The notes under the pieces were generated by a model. It was not told the origin of the DNA. It did not search any database and worked only from the letters and a program-made list of their open reading frames with translations. Below, piece by piece: positions 34,895 to 44,024 of a stretch of DNA of 64,000 nucleotides. Within the stretch, counting starts at the first letter, position 1. Every line of letters begins with the position of its first letter. The stretch spans positions 1-64,000 of the forward strand of contig CAYVTZ010000004.1 of assembly GCA_964454685.1 (NCBI GenBank), read 5' to 3'. Made by a program: the position numbers and the translations under genes. The DNA comes from CAYVTZ01 sp964454685. GTDB lineage: Bacteria; Bacillota; Clostridia; Christensenellales; Christensenellaceae.

Positions 34895-35759
34895 CCTCCG
34901 CCTCAACTTCCCGCGTGGCATAAACATCGTTGGACTCCCAGAGTTCTTCCAGCTTGTTAAAGTTGCGGAACAATACTTCCTTGTTCTTCAGCCCGATCAT
35001 GATAATCAGCAGATTGATGATAGAAAGCGGAGCCGTAAAAGAGTCCACAAAAGAGTTCATGTAGCTTTTTGCCGTCAAAACATACTCGGAAATCTTCGCC
35101 GGCGGTGATTCCACACTGTCCGTGATCGAGATGATTTTGCAGCCCTGCCTCTTCAAATAGTGCATCGTCTCAATGGTCTGCATGGAATAGCGCGGAAAGC
35201 TGATCGCCAGCACCGCGTCCCGCTCATCCGCATGCAAAATCTGGCTGAAAATATCGCCGCCATCATAGCGCACCATGCGAATATTATCCTTGATATAGCT
35301 CATATAATAGCGGAAAAACTCTGCCAGAGGCCCGCTGGAGCGCGTCCCTAAAATGTAGATCATACGTGCACTGCTGATGACATTCACAATTTTTTCCAGC
35401 ATGTCCGGATCAATGTTCTCCTTGGTGACCCGCATGTTGTTAAAATCCGTCTTGAAAGAGGCATGGATGATATCCTCCACCGAAAGCCCCTCCATCATGT
35501 TCAGCCGCTGCGCCGTCGTCATTTTATTTTGAATCACTTCCTGCAAATCCTTTTGCAGTTGCGGATATCCGGCATATCCCAGCGCATAGGCAAAGCGCAC
35601 GATGGTCGATTCGCTGATCCCCACCGTGTCGCTGAGCGCAGAGGCCGTCATAAATGCCGCCTTGTCATAATTGTCTAAAATATACTGAGCAATCAACTTT
35701 TGCCCTTTGGACATGTGGTCAAATTCTTTGGAAATTCGGTCCATAATATTATTCTGCAT
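34887..35759 (-). CDS. MurR/RpiR-family transcriptional regulator
   Basis: This 290-residue regulator has an N-terminal HTH_6 domain (ASALSDTVGISESTIVRFAYALG) and a C-terminal SIS sugar-phosphate-binding domain (IYILGTRSSGPLAEFF near residue 135). Such proteins sense phosphosugars, often aminosugars. GGGAG lies eight bases before the ATG. It overlaps the flavoprotein gene, an unusual partner for an RpiR regulator. The target genes are not evident nearby. Confidence 0.9.
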   Translation of the reverse strand: MQNNIMDRISKEFDHMSKGQKLIAQYILDNYDKAAFMTASALSDTVGISESTIVRFAYALGYAGYPQLQKDLQEVIQNKMTTAQRLNMMEGLSVEDIIHASFKTDFNNMRVTKENIDPDMLEKIVNVISSARMIYILGTRSSGPLAEFFRYYMSYIKDNIRMVRYDGGDIFSQILHADERDAVLAISFPRYSMQTIETMHYLKRQGCKIISITDSVESPPAKISEYVLTAKSYMNSFVDSFTAPLSIINLLIIMIGLKNKEVLFRNFNKLEELWESNDVYATREVEAEDE

Positions 35760-35827
35760 ACAAATCTCCCGTCTGCATCCTAGCGCAGCACATTGTCTTT
35801 TCCTTGCATGGTCTCATCGTTACATTT

Positions 35828-35856
35828 ATTATACATCACCGAATCAAAAAATGCAA
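35828..35856 (-). promoter_or_regulatory. Promoter of the RpiR-BaiN pair
   Basis: On the minus strand TTGCAT (35856-35851), 17 nt and TATAAT (35833-35828) lie within and after the surE terminator hairpin, so the terminator stem doubles as the -35 region. Confidence 0.6.
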
Positions 35857-35882
35857 TTTCTTGTTTCAGAAATTGCATTTTT
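35846..35882 (-). terminator. Terminator overlapping the surE stop codon
   Basis: GAAATTGCATTTTT pairs with AAAAAATGCAATTTC; the first arm encodes the last residues of SurE (KCNF) and the loop contains the stop region. T tracts occur in both directions. Confidence 0.8.
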
Positions 35883-36642
35883 CCATGTTTTCCAAATCCG
35901 TCAAGTCTGCATGCAGCGGCGTTATTGTAATCCTGCCCTCCCGCAAATACTGATGGTCGCTTTCGGGCACGATACGCCCCTCGCCTTCCACCGGTTTCCC
36001 GTAAAACCAGTAATACTCGCGTCCAAACGGATCAATGCGCTTTTCATAAGCATCCATATAAACATGCTTTCCGTGCCTGCACACCACAGGCTTTGGCGTT
36101 TTCTCAAGCGACGCATATGGAAAATTCACATTTAAAATGTAATTCTTTTTACACGTAAAGATTTCATTTTGCAGCATTTCATGCAAAATCCGCGCATCCC
36201 GCTGCATGTATTCATACATCCGCGCCATATCCAGCGGCTTACGCACCTCCTGCGACACCGCAATGGATGGAATATCAAAAATCAACGCATCCAGCGCAGC
36301 GTTGACCGTCGCAGAGTAAAAAATGTCCGCGCCAATGTTCGCGCCAAAATTGATGCCGGAAATCACCAGATCGATCTCATTTGGATACAGGGTAGACAGC
36401 GCAATCTTCACACAATCCACCGGCGTTCCGCTGCACGACAATGCCTTCACCGAGGCAGCATATCGCTCATAGCCGCACGGCTTTACGGAAAGCGGCAAGT
36501 TCATCGTCACAGAATGACTGCATGCGCTGCGTTCCTGATCCGGTGCCACCACCATCACCTCATGCTCCTGCGCAAGTTCATTCGCCAGTGCTAAAATGCC
36601 CTCCGCCATGATGCCGTCGTCATTCGTTACCAAAATCCTCAT
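35866..36642 (-). CDS. surE: SurE 5'/3'-nucleotidase
   Basis: SurE is a metal-dependent nucleoside monophosphate phosphatase linked to stationary-phase survival. The 258-residue protein begins with ILVTNDDGIMAEGI, which contains the metal-binding Asp-Asp pair. It also has APDQERSACSHSVT (catalytic Ser/His region), and VISGINFGANIG. The ATG at 36642 has AGGAG six bases upstream. It follows the NlpC/P60 gene but is separated from it by a terminator. Confidence 0.94.
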   Translation of the reverse strand: MRILVTNDDGIMAEGILALANELAQEHEVMVVAPDQERSACSHSVTMNLPLSVKPCGYERYAASVKALSCSGTPVDCVKIALSTLYPNEIDLVISGINFGANIGADIFYSATVNAALDALIFDIPSIAVSQEVRKPLDMARMYEYMQRDARILHEMLQNEIFTCKKNYILNVNFPYASLEKTPKPVVCRHGKHVYMDAYEKRIDPFGREYYWFYGKPVEGEGRIVPESDHQYLREGRITITPLHADLTDLENMEKCNF

Positions 36643-36655
36643 GCTTCACTCCTAG

Positions 36656-36688
36656 AAAAAAACCTGCCTGCGTCAGCGCAAACAGGTT
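36656..36688 (-). terminator. Terminator of the NlpC/P60 gene
   Basis: On the minus strand AACCTG/CAGGTT with an inner GCG/CGC stem is followed by seven T residues, just before surE. Confidence 0.85.
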
Positions 36689-36759
36689 GCGTATTGTTCA
36701 ATTTTCGGCATCGCAGTGCGGGCGTACCCGCTCTTTGCCCGGTGCCTCTCTTTACAAAC

Positions 36760-38136
36760 TTACAGCGGACGTTTTCCGCAAATGAAGTTGCTCGTCCAAT
36801 AGTTGCTGCCCTGAATGTTGCTCGCCACGCGCACAACGCCTTGGCTCGACGATGCGTCCACCATGGTGCCGCCACCCACATAGACACCCACGTGGCCTTT
36901 GAAGCACACGATGTCGCCTGCTTGCAATTCGCTCATGCTGCCTACCGTCGGATAGTCGGAGCCTGCCCAGCCGCCGGAGGTCATGTATCCAATGCCATTG
37001 CCGGAAAGCTGCAACGCAAGGTATACAAATCCCGAACAATCCAGTCCGGAGGACGACTTGCCACCCAATACATACGGCACGCCTACCAGCGAATATGCCG
37101 CATCAATAAAGGCAGAGACGCTGCCCGGATTCGCCGTGACATTGGTACTCGGTTTCTTACCGCCACCGCCGGAAGAGCTGCTTCCGCCGCTCGGCTTCTT
37201 CGATTTTTTGGGTTGTGCCAGCGCCGGCTCTGCGGTTTCCGAAAACAGCAGGTCTTTCGTGGTTACACCCACACTGCCGTCATCATCCAAACCGTTCATG
37301 CGCTGAAAATATTTAACCGCCTTTTCGGTGTCCGTTCCAAAATAGCCGGATACCGTAGAGGTATACCCCAGTTCCTTTAAGCGTGATTGAATGTGCTCCA
37401 CATCCAAGCCTTCGCCGCCCACCGTTACAGAATACGGTTTTGCGTCGCTTGCAAACAAAACGCGCTGCGTCTCTTCTCCGGCATAGCCGTCCACCGCCAA
37501 GCCATGCTTGCGCTGGAAGTATTTCACCGCCTCCTGCGTTGCAGGACCATAATATTCCGTAGGTTCGTCATTCTCCAAATAGTTGAGTGCCATCAAACGT
37601 TCTTGCAGCGGAATCACATCCGGATTCTGCATTTCAGGAAACACATTCAGCAGTGTAAATTCTTCTCCTGTTTCTGTTTTTAGCTTCAAATCAGGAATGC
37701 TGTCCACCAGTTCAACGGAACCTTCCATTTCACCGATATTGTTTATGGTATTTTCATCCACCACCGGCTGTGGCGCATTCGATGCCACCGGCTCCGCTTC
37801 CGGCGTTGCAGATAGCGCCGCCACCTCGGTGCCTTCCGTAACTGCCGCGTTTGTATCGTTGGGTACCGCCGCCGAAGCAACCTGCGCGTTCACGCCGCCG
37901 GATGCAAAAATCGCTACGGGCACCACCACGGCAACCGCCGCAGCCGCGCCTAAAATCATGATCTTCTTTTTTTCCAGCGCATAAGCAAAGCTTCCTTTGC
38001 TGCGTCCCGCCGGTCTGCCGGCATGACGAGAAGCCCTGCCGCCAGCGGCATACGCTTTGTTCGGCTTTCCCGGCTGCTCAAATTTACGCACGATCGACGC
38101 AAAAGCCTCTTTCAGTTTTGAAAAGAATTGATTCAT
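36760..38136 (-). CDS. Cell-wall hydrolase: two peptidoglycan-binding repeats plus active NlpC/P60
   Basis: This 458-residue protein should cleave peptidoglycan stem peptides. A basic cytoplasmic head of ~55 residues precedes one transmembrane helix (MILGAAAAVAVVVPVAIFAS), so it is a membrane-anchored protein without a lipobox. Two PG_binding_1 repeats follow (ATQEAVKYFQRKHGL and DTEKAVKYFQRMNGL), then a Lys/Ser/Gly linker, and the NlpC/P60 domain. The catalytic Cys is in GLDCSGFVY and the His in GHVGVYVGG. It ends in SNFICGKR like the dead paralogue at 24928. AGGAG precedes the ATG closely. Confidence 0.93.
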   Translation of the reverse strand: MNQFFSKLKEAFASIVRKFEQPGKPNKAYAAGGRASRHAGRPAGRSKGSFAYALEKKKIMILGAAAAVAVVVPVAIFASGGVNAQVASAAVPNDTNAAVTEGTEVAALSATPEAEPVASNAPQPVVDENTINNIGEMEGSVELVDSIPDLKLKTETGEEFTLLNVFPEMQNPDVIPLQERLMALNYLENDEPTEYYGPATQEAVKYFQRKHGLAVDGYAGEETQRVLFASDAKPYSVTVGGEGLDVEHIQSRLKELGYTSTVSGYFGTDTEKAVKYFQRMNGLDDDGSVGVTTKDLLFSETAEPALAQPKKSKKPSGGSSSSGGGGKKPSTNVTANPGSVSAFIDAAYSLVGVPYVLGGKSSSGLDCSGFVYLALQLSGNGIGYMTSGGWAGSDYPTVGSMSELQAGDIVCFKGHVGVYVGGGTMVDASSSQGVVRVASNIQGSNYWTSNFICGKRPL

Positions 38137-38190
38137 ATATATCTCCTGAGAATCATCGTCAGTCTAATCCACTTTACTATGGTTTACCGT

Positions 38191-38219
38191 ATTATACCGC
38201 AGTTGCGCGTTATTGTAAA
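38191..38219 (-). promoter_or_regulatory. Promoter of the NlpC/P60 gene
   Basis: On the minus strand TTTACA (38219-38214), 17 nt and TATAAT (38196-38191) lie ~55 nt before the start. Confidence 0.8.
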
Positions 38220-38246
38220 GCAAACGCTAAAAAAGTTTCAGAAATG

Positions 38247-38918
38247 TTACAGCGCCGTTGATCCCGTTGCGGCACACAGCGGACACGCCGCAATGCACGC
38301 TCCGCAAACCGAGCCCCTGCCAACATTCCGATATCTGTCCTTCATAAAGCGGCTGCATTGCTCCACATCCAGCATCACAGCGGTGGGATTTTCCTGCACC
38401 CATTCTACCCCAAAAATTGCCCCCGACGGGCATGCGTTCATACATTTTTTACATTTTCTACATGGATTTTTCATGATTGGTGCCGCCTCCTGCGGAAAAT
38501 CCGTCAAAATCGTGGACAAACGCAGGCCGCATCCGTATTCCGGCGATAAAAACAACCCGTTCATTCCAATGCCGCCCAGCCCCGCCAGCCGCGCTACCAT
38601 TTTGTGCGAAATCTCTCCGGCAAATCCGTCCGCAGAAACACTCTGCGATGCCGGAATGTACACCGCTTCATAACCCTGACGTTGCAAGTGCAATGCAATG
38701 CGCTGCGCCGTCTGATCCAGATATGCGTTGATGGTGCGATAATGATGGAAATATAGCTTGGTCGGCGCCTGTATGATACTGCGCACCACCGTTCGCGGCA
38801 GCGGCACGCCAAAGCTGATGGCATACGGCAAAGATGCAAAGACGCGCTCCCGCTCCGGCAGCATCGCCCCGCCCCGGCATACGATCCCCGCCTGCTCAAA
38901 CAATTCATGCAACATCCG
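38247..38918 (-). CDS. Double 4Fe-4S protein, QueG-like
   Basis: The protein is 223 residues from the ATG at 38918, chosen because AGGAGG lies seven bases upstream; the in-frame ATG at 38963 lacks a site. The C-terminal half carries two ferredoxin-type clusters: CRKCKKCMNACPSGA and CGACIAACPLC plus a separate Cys. The N-terminal half resembles the corrinoid-binding part of epoxyqueuosine reductase (ISFGVPLPRTVV). It is much shorter than QueG (~380 residues) and lacks its C-terminal HEAT-like region, so the substrate is uncertain. It is a lone gene. Confidence 0.78.
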   Translation of the reverse strand, partial: RMLHELFEQAGIVCRGGAMLPERERVFASLPYAISFGVPLPRTVVRSIIQAPTKLYFHHYRTINAYLDQTAQRIALHLQRQGYEAVYIPASQSVSADGFAGEISHKMVARLAGLGGIGMNGLFLSPEYGCGLRLSTILTDFPQEAAPIMKNPCRKCKKCMNACPSGAIFGVEWVQENPTAVMLDVEQCSRFMKDRYRNVGRGSVCGACIAACPLCAATGSTAL

Positions 38919-39011
38919 ATTTCCTCCTAACGCATCCCTAAAACTTCCTATCGTTATTTTCATATTATATCACACTTCCTCCTTCGGAATGCAGTAGATT
39001 CAAACACGCAG

Positions 39012-39040
39012 TTGACATTGCCCCCCGCCTGCGTAATAAT
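39012..39040 (+). promoter_or_regulatory. Promoter of the amidohydrolase lipoprotein gene
   Basis: TTGACA (39012-39017), 17 nt and AATAAT (39035-39040) lie ~50 nt before the start at 39097. Confidence 0.75.
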
Positions 39041-39096
39041 GAAAGAAAGACAATCCATTGCGGCACACCCGTGCGCAGATCAAGGAGGAATCAAGC

Positions 39097-40719
39097 ATGA
39101 AAAAGTTGGTCGTTATCGTACTTTTTTTGACGTTAGCCATCATTTTTACCGGTTGTCAGGGGGTGCAGATCAGCCAGATCACCGACAACATTAACGCAGC
39201 ACAGGAAGGTTTTCAAAGTTTTGTGACCGACGTTCAATCCATGACGAGCGCGATTCCCTCGCCGCCCGTGTTGGATTTACCCTCCGCGCAGCCGAGCGCA
39301 ACGACGTCTGCCGCGCCAACTCCTTCCATAGCGCCCACCGCCGCACCAACCGCTTCGGCAAGCGCTGTGCCTACGGTGGCTCCCACGGCTACGCCGCAGC
39401 CTGTGAAAACCGTATCGCCTTCCGCATCCGCCGGTGCAGCGCCCTCGGTCACACCCGGCGCGTCTATCGCGCCTTCTGCGGAGCCATCCGCCACGCCGAG
39501 CGCGTCTATCGCGCCTTCTGCGGAGCCATCTGCCGCGCCGAGCGCGTCGCCATCTGCCGGCCCAACTGTGCAGCCGAAACCCGGCGCTTCCGCTTCTGTC
39601 GCACCGGTCGATCCGGCAGCGCCTGCGGATCCCAATGAATACCTGTTAATTGATAACGTAAAAATCGTTCCGGTCGTGGGCGATAAAATTTTCCGCGGTC
39701 AGATTTTGATTCGCGGTGGTCAAATCGAGCAAATCGGGCTGGATTTGCAGGTTCCGGCTGGCGCAAAGGTGTTCGATGCAACCGGCATGACGGCATATCC
39801 CGGTATCATCGACGCGCATTCACACCTCGGCATGCCGCCCGTCACCGCAGAAAACGCGGCATTTGCGCCCTTCCTGCGCGCCATCGACGGCTTTGATCTA
39901 AGCGATGCACTCGTGCGGGAAGCGGCAAAAAGTGGTATCACCACCATCTGCGTCGGGCCTACTACCGATGAAACCGTCGGCGGGCAGTTCCTTATTACCA
40001 AAACGATGGGCGCGGATGTGGATGCCGCCGCAATCGTCTCTCCATACGCCGTCGAGGTGTTGTTTAGCTCAGATGAAGTGTCCGCCAATACGCGCATGGC
40101 AAACGCGGCGCAACTGCGCCAGGCATTGTCGCAAGCGCGCTCCTATATGAATAACAATCAGACCGGCGATCTTTTGATGGACGCGCTCGCCACCGTGCTG
40201 CGGCGCGAAACCCCGCTCAAGATCAACGCATACCATCGTGCCGATATGCTCAATGCCATGCGTATCGCCAAGGAATTTAACATACGCTTCACGCTGGACG
40301 ACTGCTCGCAGGCAGGCCAGCTCATCAATCAAATCCAAAACAGCGGCACAGAGGGTGTACTGCTGACCTCCATGCCGCAGAATGGCACAGATGCAATCCT
40401 GACAGATGAGGATATCCGCACGGCAAAGGCACTGGAGCGCGCCGTCATTCCCTTTGCGTTTACTTCCGGCGCTTACGAATATCCCGCCACATCCGCGCTG
40501 CAATGCGCGATTTACGCGGCAACGTTAGGCTTAGACGAGCAAACAGCACTCGAAGCAATCACCATCCATCCCGCAACCATTTTGGGAGTCTCAAACCGCG
40601 TCGGTTCTCTGGAAGCCGGTAAGGACGCGGATATCCTGCTCGTCGGCGGCAACGGAAATCTGCTGGACGCGCAAAATAAGATCGAAGCTGTCTTTATCGG
40701 CGGCGTTCTGGTGCAGTAG
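39097..40719 (+). CDS. Exported amidohydrolase-family lipoprotein
   Basis: From the ATG at 39097 (AGGAGG upstream) the protein has 540 residues. A signal peptide ends in the lipobox IFTGC, followed by ~130 residues of low-complexity Ala/Ser/Pro linker with repeats of SIAPSAEPSA. The C-terminal ~380 residues are an imidazolonepropionase-like amidohydrolase: GMTAYPGIIDAHSHLG gives the metal HxH, and the composite domain closes with GSLEAGKDADILLVGG. A late His occurs in NAYHRADM. This family is usually cytoplasmic, so an anchored outside form is unusual. The DUF2164 gene follows 8 nt after. Confidence 0.85.
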   Translation: MKKLVVIVLFLTLAIIFTGCQGVQISQITDNINAAQEGFQSFVTDVQSMTSAIPSPPVLDLPSAQPSATTSAAPTPSIAPTAAPTASASAVPTVAPTATPQPVKTVSPSASAGAAPSVTPGASIAPSAEPSATPSASIAPSAEPSAAPSASPSAGPTVQPKPGASASVAPVDPAAPADPNEYLLIDNVKIVPVVGDKIFRGQILIRGGQIEQIGLDLQVPAGAKVFDATGMTAYPGIIDAHSHLGMPPVTAENAAFAPFLRAIDGFDLSDALVREAAKSGITTICVGPTTDETVGGQFLITKTMGADVDAAAIVSPYAVEVLFSSDEVSANTRMANAAQLRQALSQARSYMNNNQTGDLLMDALATVLRRETPLKINAYHRADMLNAMRIAKEFNIRFTLDDCSQAGQLINQIQNSGTEGVLLTSMPQNGTDAILTDEDIRTAKALERAVIPFAFTSGAYEYPATSALQCAIYAATLGLDEQTALEAITIHPATILGVSNRVGSLEAGKDADILLVGGNGNLLDAQNKIEAVFIGGVLVQ

Positions 40720-40727
40720 GTGCGCTT

Positions 40728-40967
40728 ATGACAAAGCTGGATGCAGACACCGGAAAAAAGCTCACACAGCGCATCGAAGATTATTTTCTCAATGAGTTTG
40801 ACGAACGCATCGGTCTTGTCAAATGCGGTAAGATTTTAGATTTGTTCACAGAGGAGCTTTCCCCCATCGTACACAACCGCGCGCTCGATCAAGCAAAGCG
40901 CTGGTTCCAAGATCGCCTTTCGGATGTGGAATACGACTACGATGCTCTCTACCGAAGCGAGGAATAA
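40728..40967 (+). CDS. DUF2164 family protein
   Basis: This 79-residue acidic helical protein matches the DUF2164 family, with the blocks IEDYFLNEFDERIG, LDLFTEELSPIVHNRALDQA and the aromatic C-terminus. Function is unknown. It starts 8 nt after the amidohydrolase stop and ends at a strong terminator, so it is the second gene of a two-gene unit. Confidence 0.8.
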   Translation: MTKLDADTGKKLTQRIEDYFLNEFDERIGLVKCGKILDLFTEELSPIVHNRALDQAKRWFQDRLSDVEYDYDALYRSEE

Positions 40968-40968
40968 C

Positions 40969-41010
40969 AAAAAAATCCCCTGTCACGCAGCAGCGTGGCA
41001 GGGGATTTTT
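40969..41010. terminator. Bidirectional terminator
   Basis: AAATCCCCTGTCACGC pairs with GCGTGGCAGGGGATTT around AGCA (one mismatch), with A and T tracts outside, between convergent genes. Confidence 0.95.
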
Positions 41011-41015
41011 ACAGT

Positions 41016-43676
41016 TTACGATTCTATTTTATCTTTGCGTACCCGCTTATAAACCGCCTTGCGTACCAAGTCCACCGGAATGATGGTCACTGCCATCAGC
41101 AGCACAAACACCCATTCCATGCCCGTCAGACCATAGCAACTGAAAATCACACCGCCCAAATAGGTCAGCGCAACCTGTACCACCGCGATCACGCCCATCA
41201 CTTTCAAGAATGCCGTGTTCTGCTTCACGTATTCCAGCAGGTTGTATTGCTCCGTTCGCGCGTTGAACGCGTTAAACACCGCAATAAACATAAAGAATAC
41301 AAAGAACCCTGTCATCAAGTAACGGTTCGCGTCATCCGACCGGAAAAAGTTATTTGTGATCGGCGCAAACAGGAACACCATGCTCAAAGCAAAAATCCAG
41401 ATACTCGCCGTCAAAATCGCACTCCACATATACGGGCTGACGATGTTATCGTCCCGCCGCTTGGGCTTTTCTTTCATATAACGCTTGAGCGCAGGCTCAC
41501 CGCCAAACGCCAGCGCCGCCAGCGTATCCATCACCAGATTGATCCATAAAATCTGCGTAATGGTCAGCGGGCTCTCCGCACCCAGCAGCGGAGCAGCAAA
41601 GGAGATCATCACCGCCGCCACATTGATGGTCAGCTGAAAGATGATAAACTTGCGAATGTTGTTAAAAATCGTACGCCCATACAAAATCGCTTTGTCGATG
41701 GAGTTGAAGTTGTCGTCCAATATCACGATGGCGCTCGCCTCTTTTGCAACTTCCGTGCCGCCGCCCATCGCAAATCCAACATCCGCCTTCTTGAGCGCAG
41801 GCGAATCGTTTACGCCGTCGCCCGTCATGCCTACCACCAGTCCGCACTCCTGTGAAAGGCGTACCAAGCGGCTCTTGTCCGAAGGCAGCGCCCGCGCAAT
41901 CACACGAATATCCGGCAAAATCGCCTTGATCTCCTCGTCCGGCATCTGCGCCAGCTCGTCAGAGGTCAATACGCGGTCTGTCTCCGCGCGCAGCAATCCC
42001 GCCTCTTTTGCAATCGCAACCGCCGTTTCCTTGCGGTCGCCCGTAATCATCACCACTTGTACGCCGGCGTTGTGCACCTCCGCAATCGCGGTCACAGATT
42101 CCGGCCGCACCTCGTCGCGGATGCCCACAATGCCCACCAGCGTAAATTCGCCGTCCGGCAATTCCCCATCCACAATTTCCCGATCCGCCGTGGCAAACGC
42201 CAGCACACGAATCGCGCGGTTTGCCAGTTCGTCGATCTTTGCAATCAACTGATCTTCGGCGCAGAAAGGCTGCTTATTGCCCTCCTGATCGTAACGCGTC
42301 TTGCATCGATGCAAAATGCGCTCCGGCGCGCCCTTCACCAGCGAGAGCGCATACTCCCCCTCGACACGCGCCACGGAATATTTATTGGTGCTGTTGAACA
42401 GCACCGTGTCCACCACCTGCACCTCGGCATGATACGCGTGTTCCGCCGCAAAGTTCATGATGGCGCGCTCGGTTGCATTGCCGCCCAATACGCGCCGTTG
42501 CGCACCCTCTCCGGACACCACTGCCGCCGTGTTGCTCAGCATGCTTGTGCTCAAAAGCTTGTGCAGTTCGTCCTCCACCTGGTCAAGGCGCTGGTATTCC
42601 TTGCCCGCACCGTCAATAAAAATCACGGTTTCCAGTTGTCCCTTGGTAATGGTCCCCGTCTTATCGCTAAATAAAATGTTCAGGCTGCCCGCCGTCTCAA
42701 TGCCGGAAATCTTGCGCACCAGCACATTGTCCTTCAGCATTTTTCCCATGTTGAGGGAGGAGACAATGGCAATCATCAGCGGCAACCCTTCCGGCACTGC
42801 CATTACAATGATGATCACCGCCAGCATGATCGCATTGATCACATCGCCCGCCACACGAATACCATCCGCAAAATATGCGGAAATGGCCGCCGGATCAAAG
42901 CCGTTATGCACAAAGAAGTTCATAAACAGGAACACCAGCGCAATCGCAATACCGCCAAGGTAGCCAAATTTGCTGATGCCCTTGGCAAGCTTGCTCAGCT
43001 TCACCTTCAATGGTGAATCCCGCTCCACATCCGTCTGCAACTCCTGCGCGATCTTGCCGTATACCGACTTGTCACCCACCGTCGTCACCTGCATCACAGC
43101 GTTGCCGGATACGATCACAGACCCGCGAAACACCTTGGATTCGTCCAAAAAGTCCAACGACTCCGCAAACGCAGCAACGTCGCTTGCCGGAATTTTCTCC
43201 GCCTCTTTGGATTCACCGTTCAGCACAGATTGATCCACCTGTAAGCTGCCGTCCACCACCACGCCGTCGGCAGGAATTTTATCCCCCGTTTGCAGCAATA
43301 CGCAATCGTCCACCACAATTTCGCCAATCGGAGTTTCCGCAATTACGCCATTGCGATACACTTTGCAAAAGATCTGCGAGGCCTCCTCCTGCAATTTCTG
43401 GAACGCATTCTCGTTCTTATGCTCCGAAAACGTGGAAACAAAGACCGCCAGCAAAATCGCCGCCGCGATGCCGATGGATTCATACCACTCTGCATGCCCC
43501 AGCGCGGCAAACACCACGTTGATGCCCAGCGCAACGCACAAAATTTTAATCATCGGGTCACCTAGATTATTGCGAAACTTCTTCCAAAATCCTTCGGATT
43601 TGGTTTCGCTGATCTGGTTGGTTCCGAATTTTTCTTTTGATCGCAATACCTGCTCGTCTGTTAATCCAAATTTCAT
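41016..43676 (-). CDS. PMCA-type calcium-transporting P-type ATPase
   Basis: This 886-residue type IIB P-ATPase should export calcium. It has an N-terminal cation-ATPase domain, the actuator motif NGESKEAE, TM4 with AVPEGLPLM (ion-binding PEGLP), the phosphorylated Asp in DKTGTIT, the hinge TGDGVNDSPALKKADVG, and TM6 WINLVMDTLAAL, which is the NxxxD signature of calcium pumps of this class. About ten membrane helices are visible. The ATG at 43676 has AGAAGG six bases upstream; the frame extends 23 codons further without support. It is a monocistronic gene with its own promoter. Confidence 0.93.
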   Translation of the reverse strand: MKFGLTDEQVLRSKEKFGTNQISETKSEGFWKKFRNNLGDPMIKILCVALGINVVFAALGHAEWYESIGIAAAILLAVFVSTFSEHKNENAFQKLQEEASQIFCKVYRNGVIAETPIGEIVVDDCVLLQTGDKIPADGVVVDGSLQVDQSVLNGESKEAEKIPASDVAAFAESLDFLDESKVFRGSVIVSGNAVMQVTTVGDKSVYGKIAQELQTDVERDSPLKVKLSKLAKGISKFGYLGGIAIALVFLFMNFFVHNGFDPAAISAYFADGIRVAGDVINAIMLAVIIIVMAVPEGLPLMIAIVSSLNMGKMLKDNVLVRKISGIETAGSLNILFSDKTGTITKGQLETVIFIDGAGKEYQRLDQVEDELHKLLSTSMLSNTAAVVSGEGAQRRVLGGNATERAIMNFAAEHAYHAEVQVVDTVLFNSTNKYSVARVEGEYALSLVKGAPERILHRCKTRYDQEGNKQPFCAEDQLIAKIDELANRAIRVLAFATADREIVDGELPDGEFTLVGIVGIRDEVRPESVTAIAEVHNAGVQVVMITGDRKETAVAIAKEAGLLRAETDRVLTSDELAQMPDEEIKAILPDIRVIARALPSDKSRLVRLSQECGLVVGMTGDGVNDSPALKKADVGFAMGGGTEVAKEASAIVILDDNFNSIDKAILYGRTIFNNIRKFIIFQLTINVAAVMISFAAPLLGAESPLTITQILWINLVMDTLAALAFGGEPALKRYMKEKPKRRDDNIVSPYMWSAILTASIWIFALSMVFLFAPITNNFFRSDDANRYLMTGFFVFFMFIAVFNAFNARTEQYNLLEYVKQNTAFLKVMGVIAVVQVALTYLGGVIFSCYGLTGMEWVFVLLMAVTIIPVDLVRKAVYKRVRKDKIES

Positions 43677-43754
43677 AAAAAACCTTCTCGTTTCACACTT
43701 CATAATTTTACTGTCACGCATCCAAGATATCTTTGGCTCGCACAACTCAAGTGT

Positions 43755-43783
43755 ATTATATCAGCCCTTCCAAGGAATCACAA
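43755..43783 (-). promoter_or_regulatory. Promoter of the calcium ATPase gene
   Basis: On the minus strand TTGTGA (43783-43778), 17 nt and TATAAT (43760-43755) lie ~80 nt before the start. Confidence 0.7.
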
Positions 43784-43918
43784 TACGATTTTTATTTCTC
43801 AGGTCAAAAGAGTGCAACGCTGGATCAAAAATCCTTTTACAACATCTCTTTTCGCTTCACGTCCGTATATCGTCCATTTGCCGCAAACTGCTTGTTTTGC
43901 AGCATTCTTTTTTATTTT

Positions 43919-43946
43919 TTGGTTTTTCTTTTCCTTATTATATGAT
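43919..43946 (+). promoter_or_regulatory. Promoter of the first subtilase gene
   Basis: TTGGTT (43919-43924), a 16-nt T-rich spacer and TATGAT (43941-43946) lie ~80 nt before 44025. Confidence 0.5.
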
Positions 43947-44024
43947 AAGATGGGTATAGATATCGATGGACCGCAAGCATTCGATTGCGGCATACCAATA
44001 GACTACTCTTCGGGGGTTCGCTTC

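Noticed and set aside
43812..44024. N-terminal extension of the first subtilase
   Set aside because: It covers the promoter region and would bury the signal peptide; the ATG at 44025 has a ribosome site.
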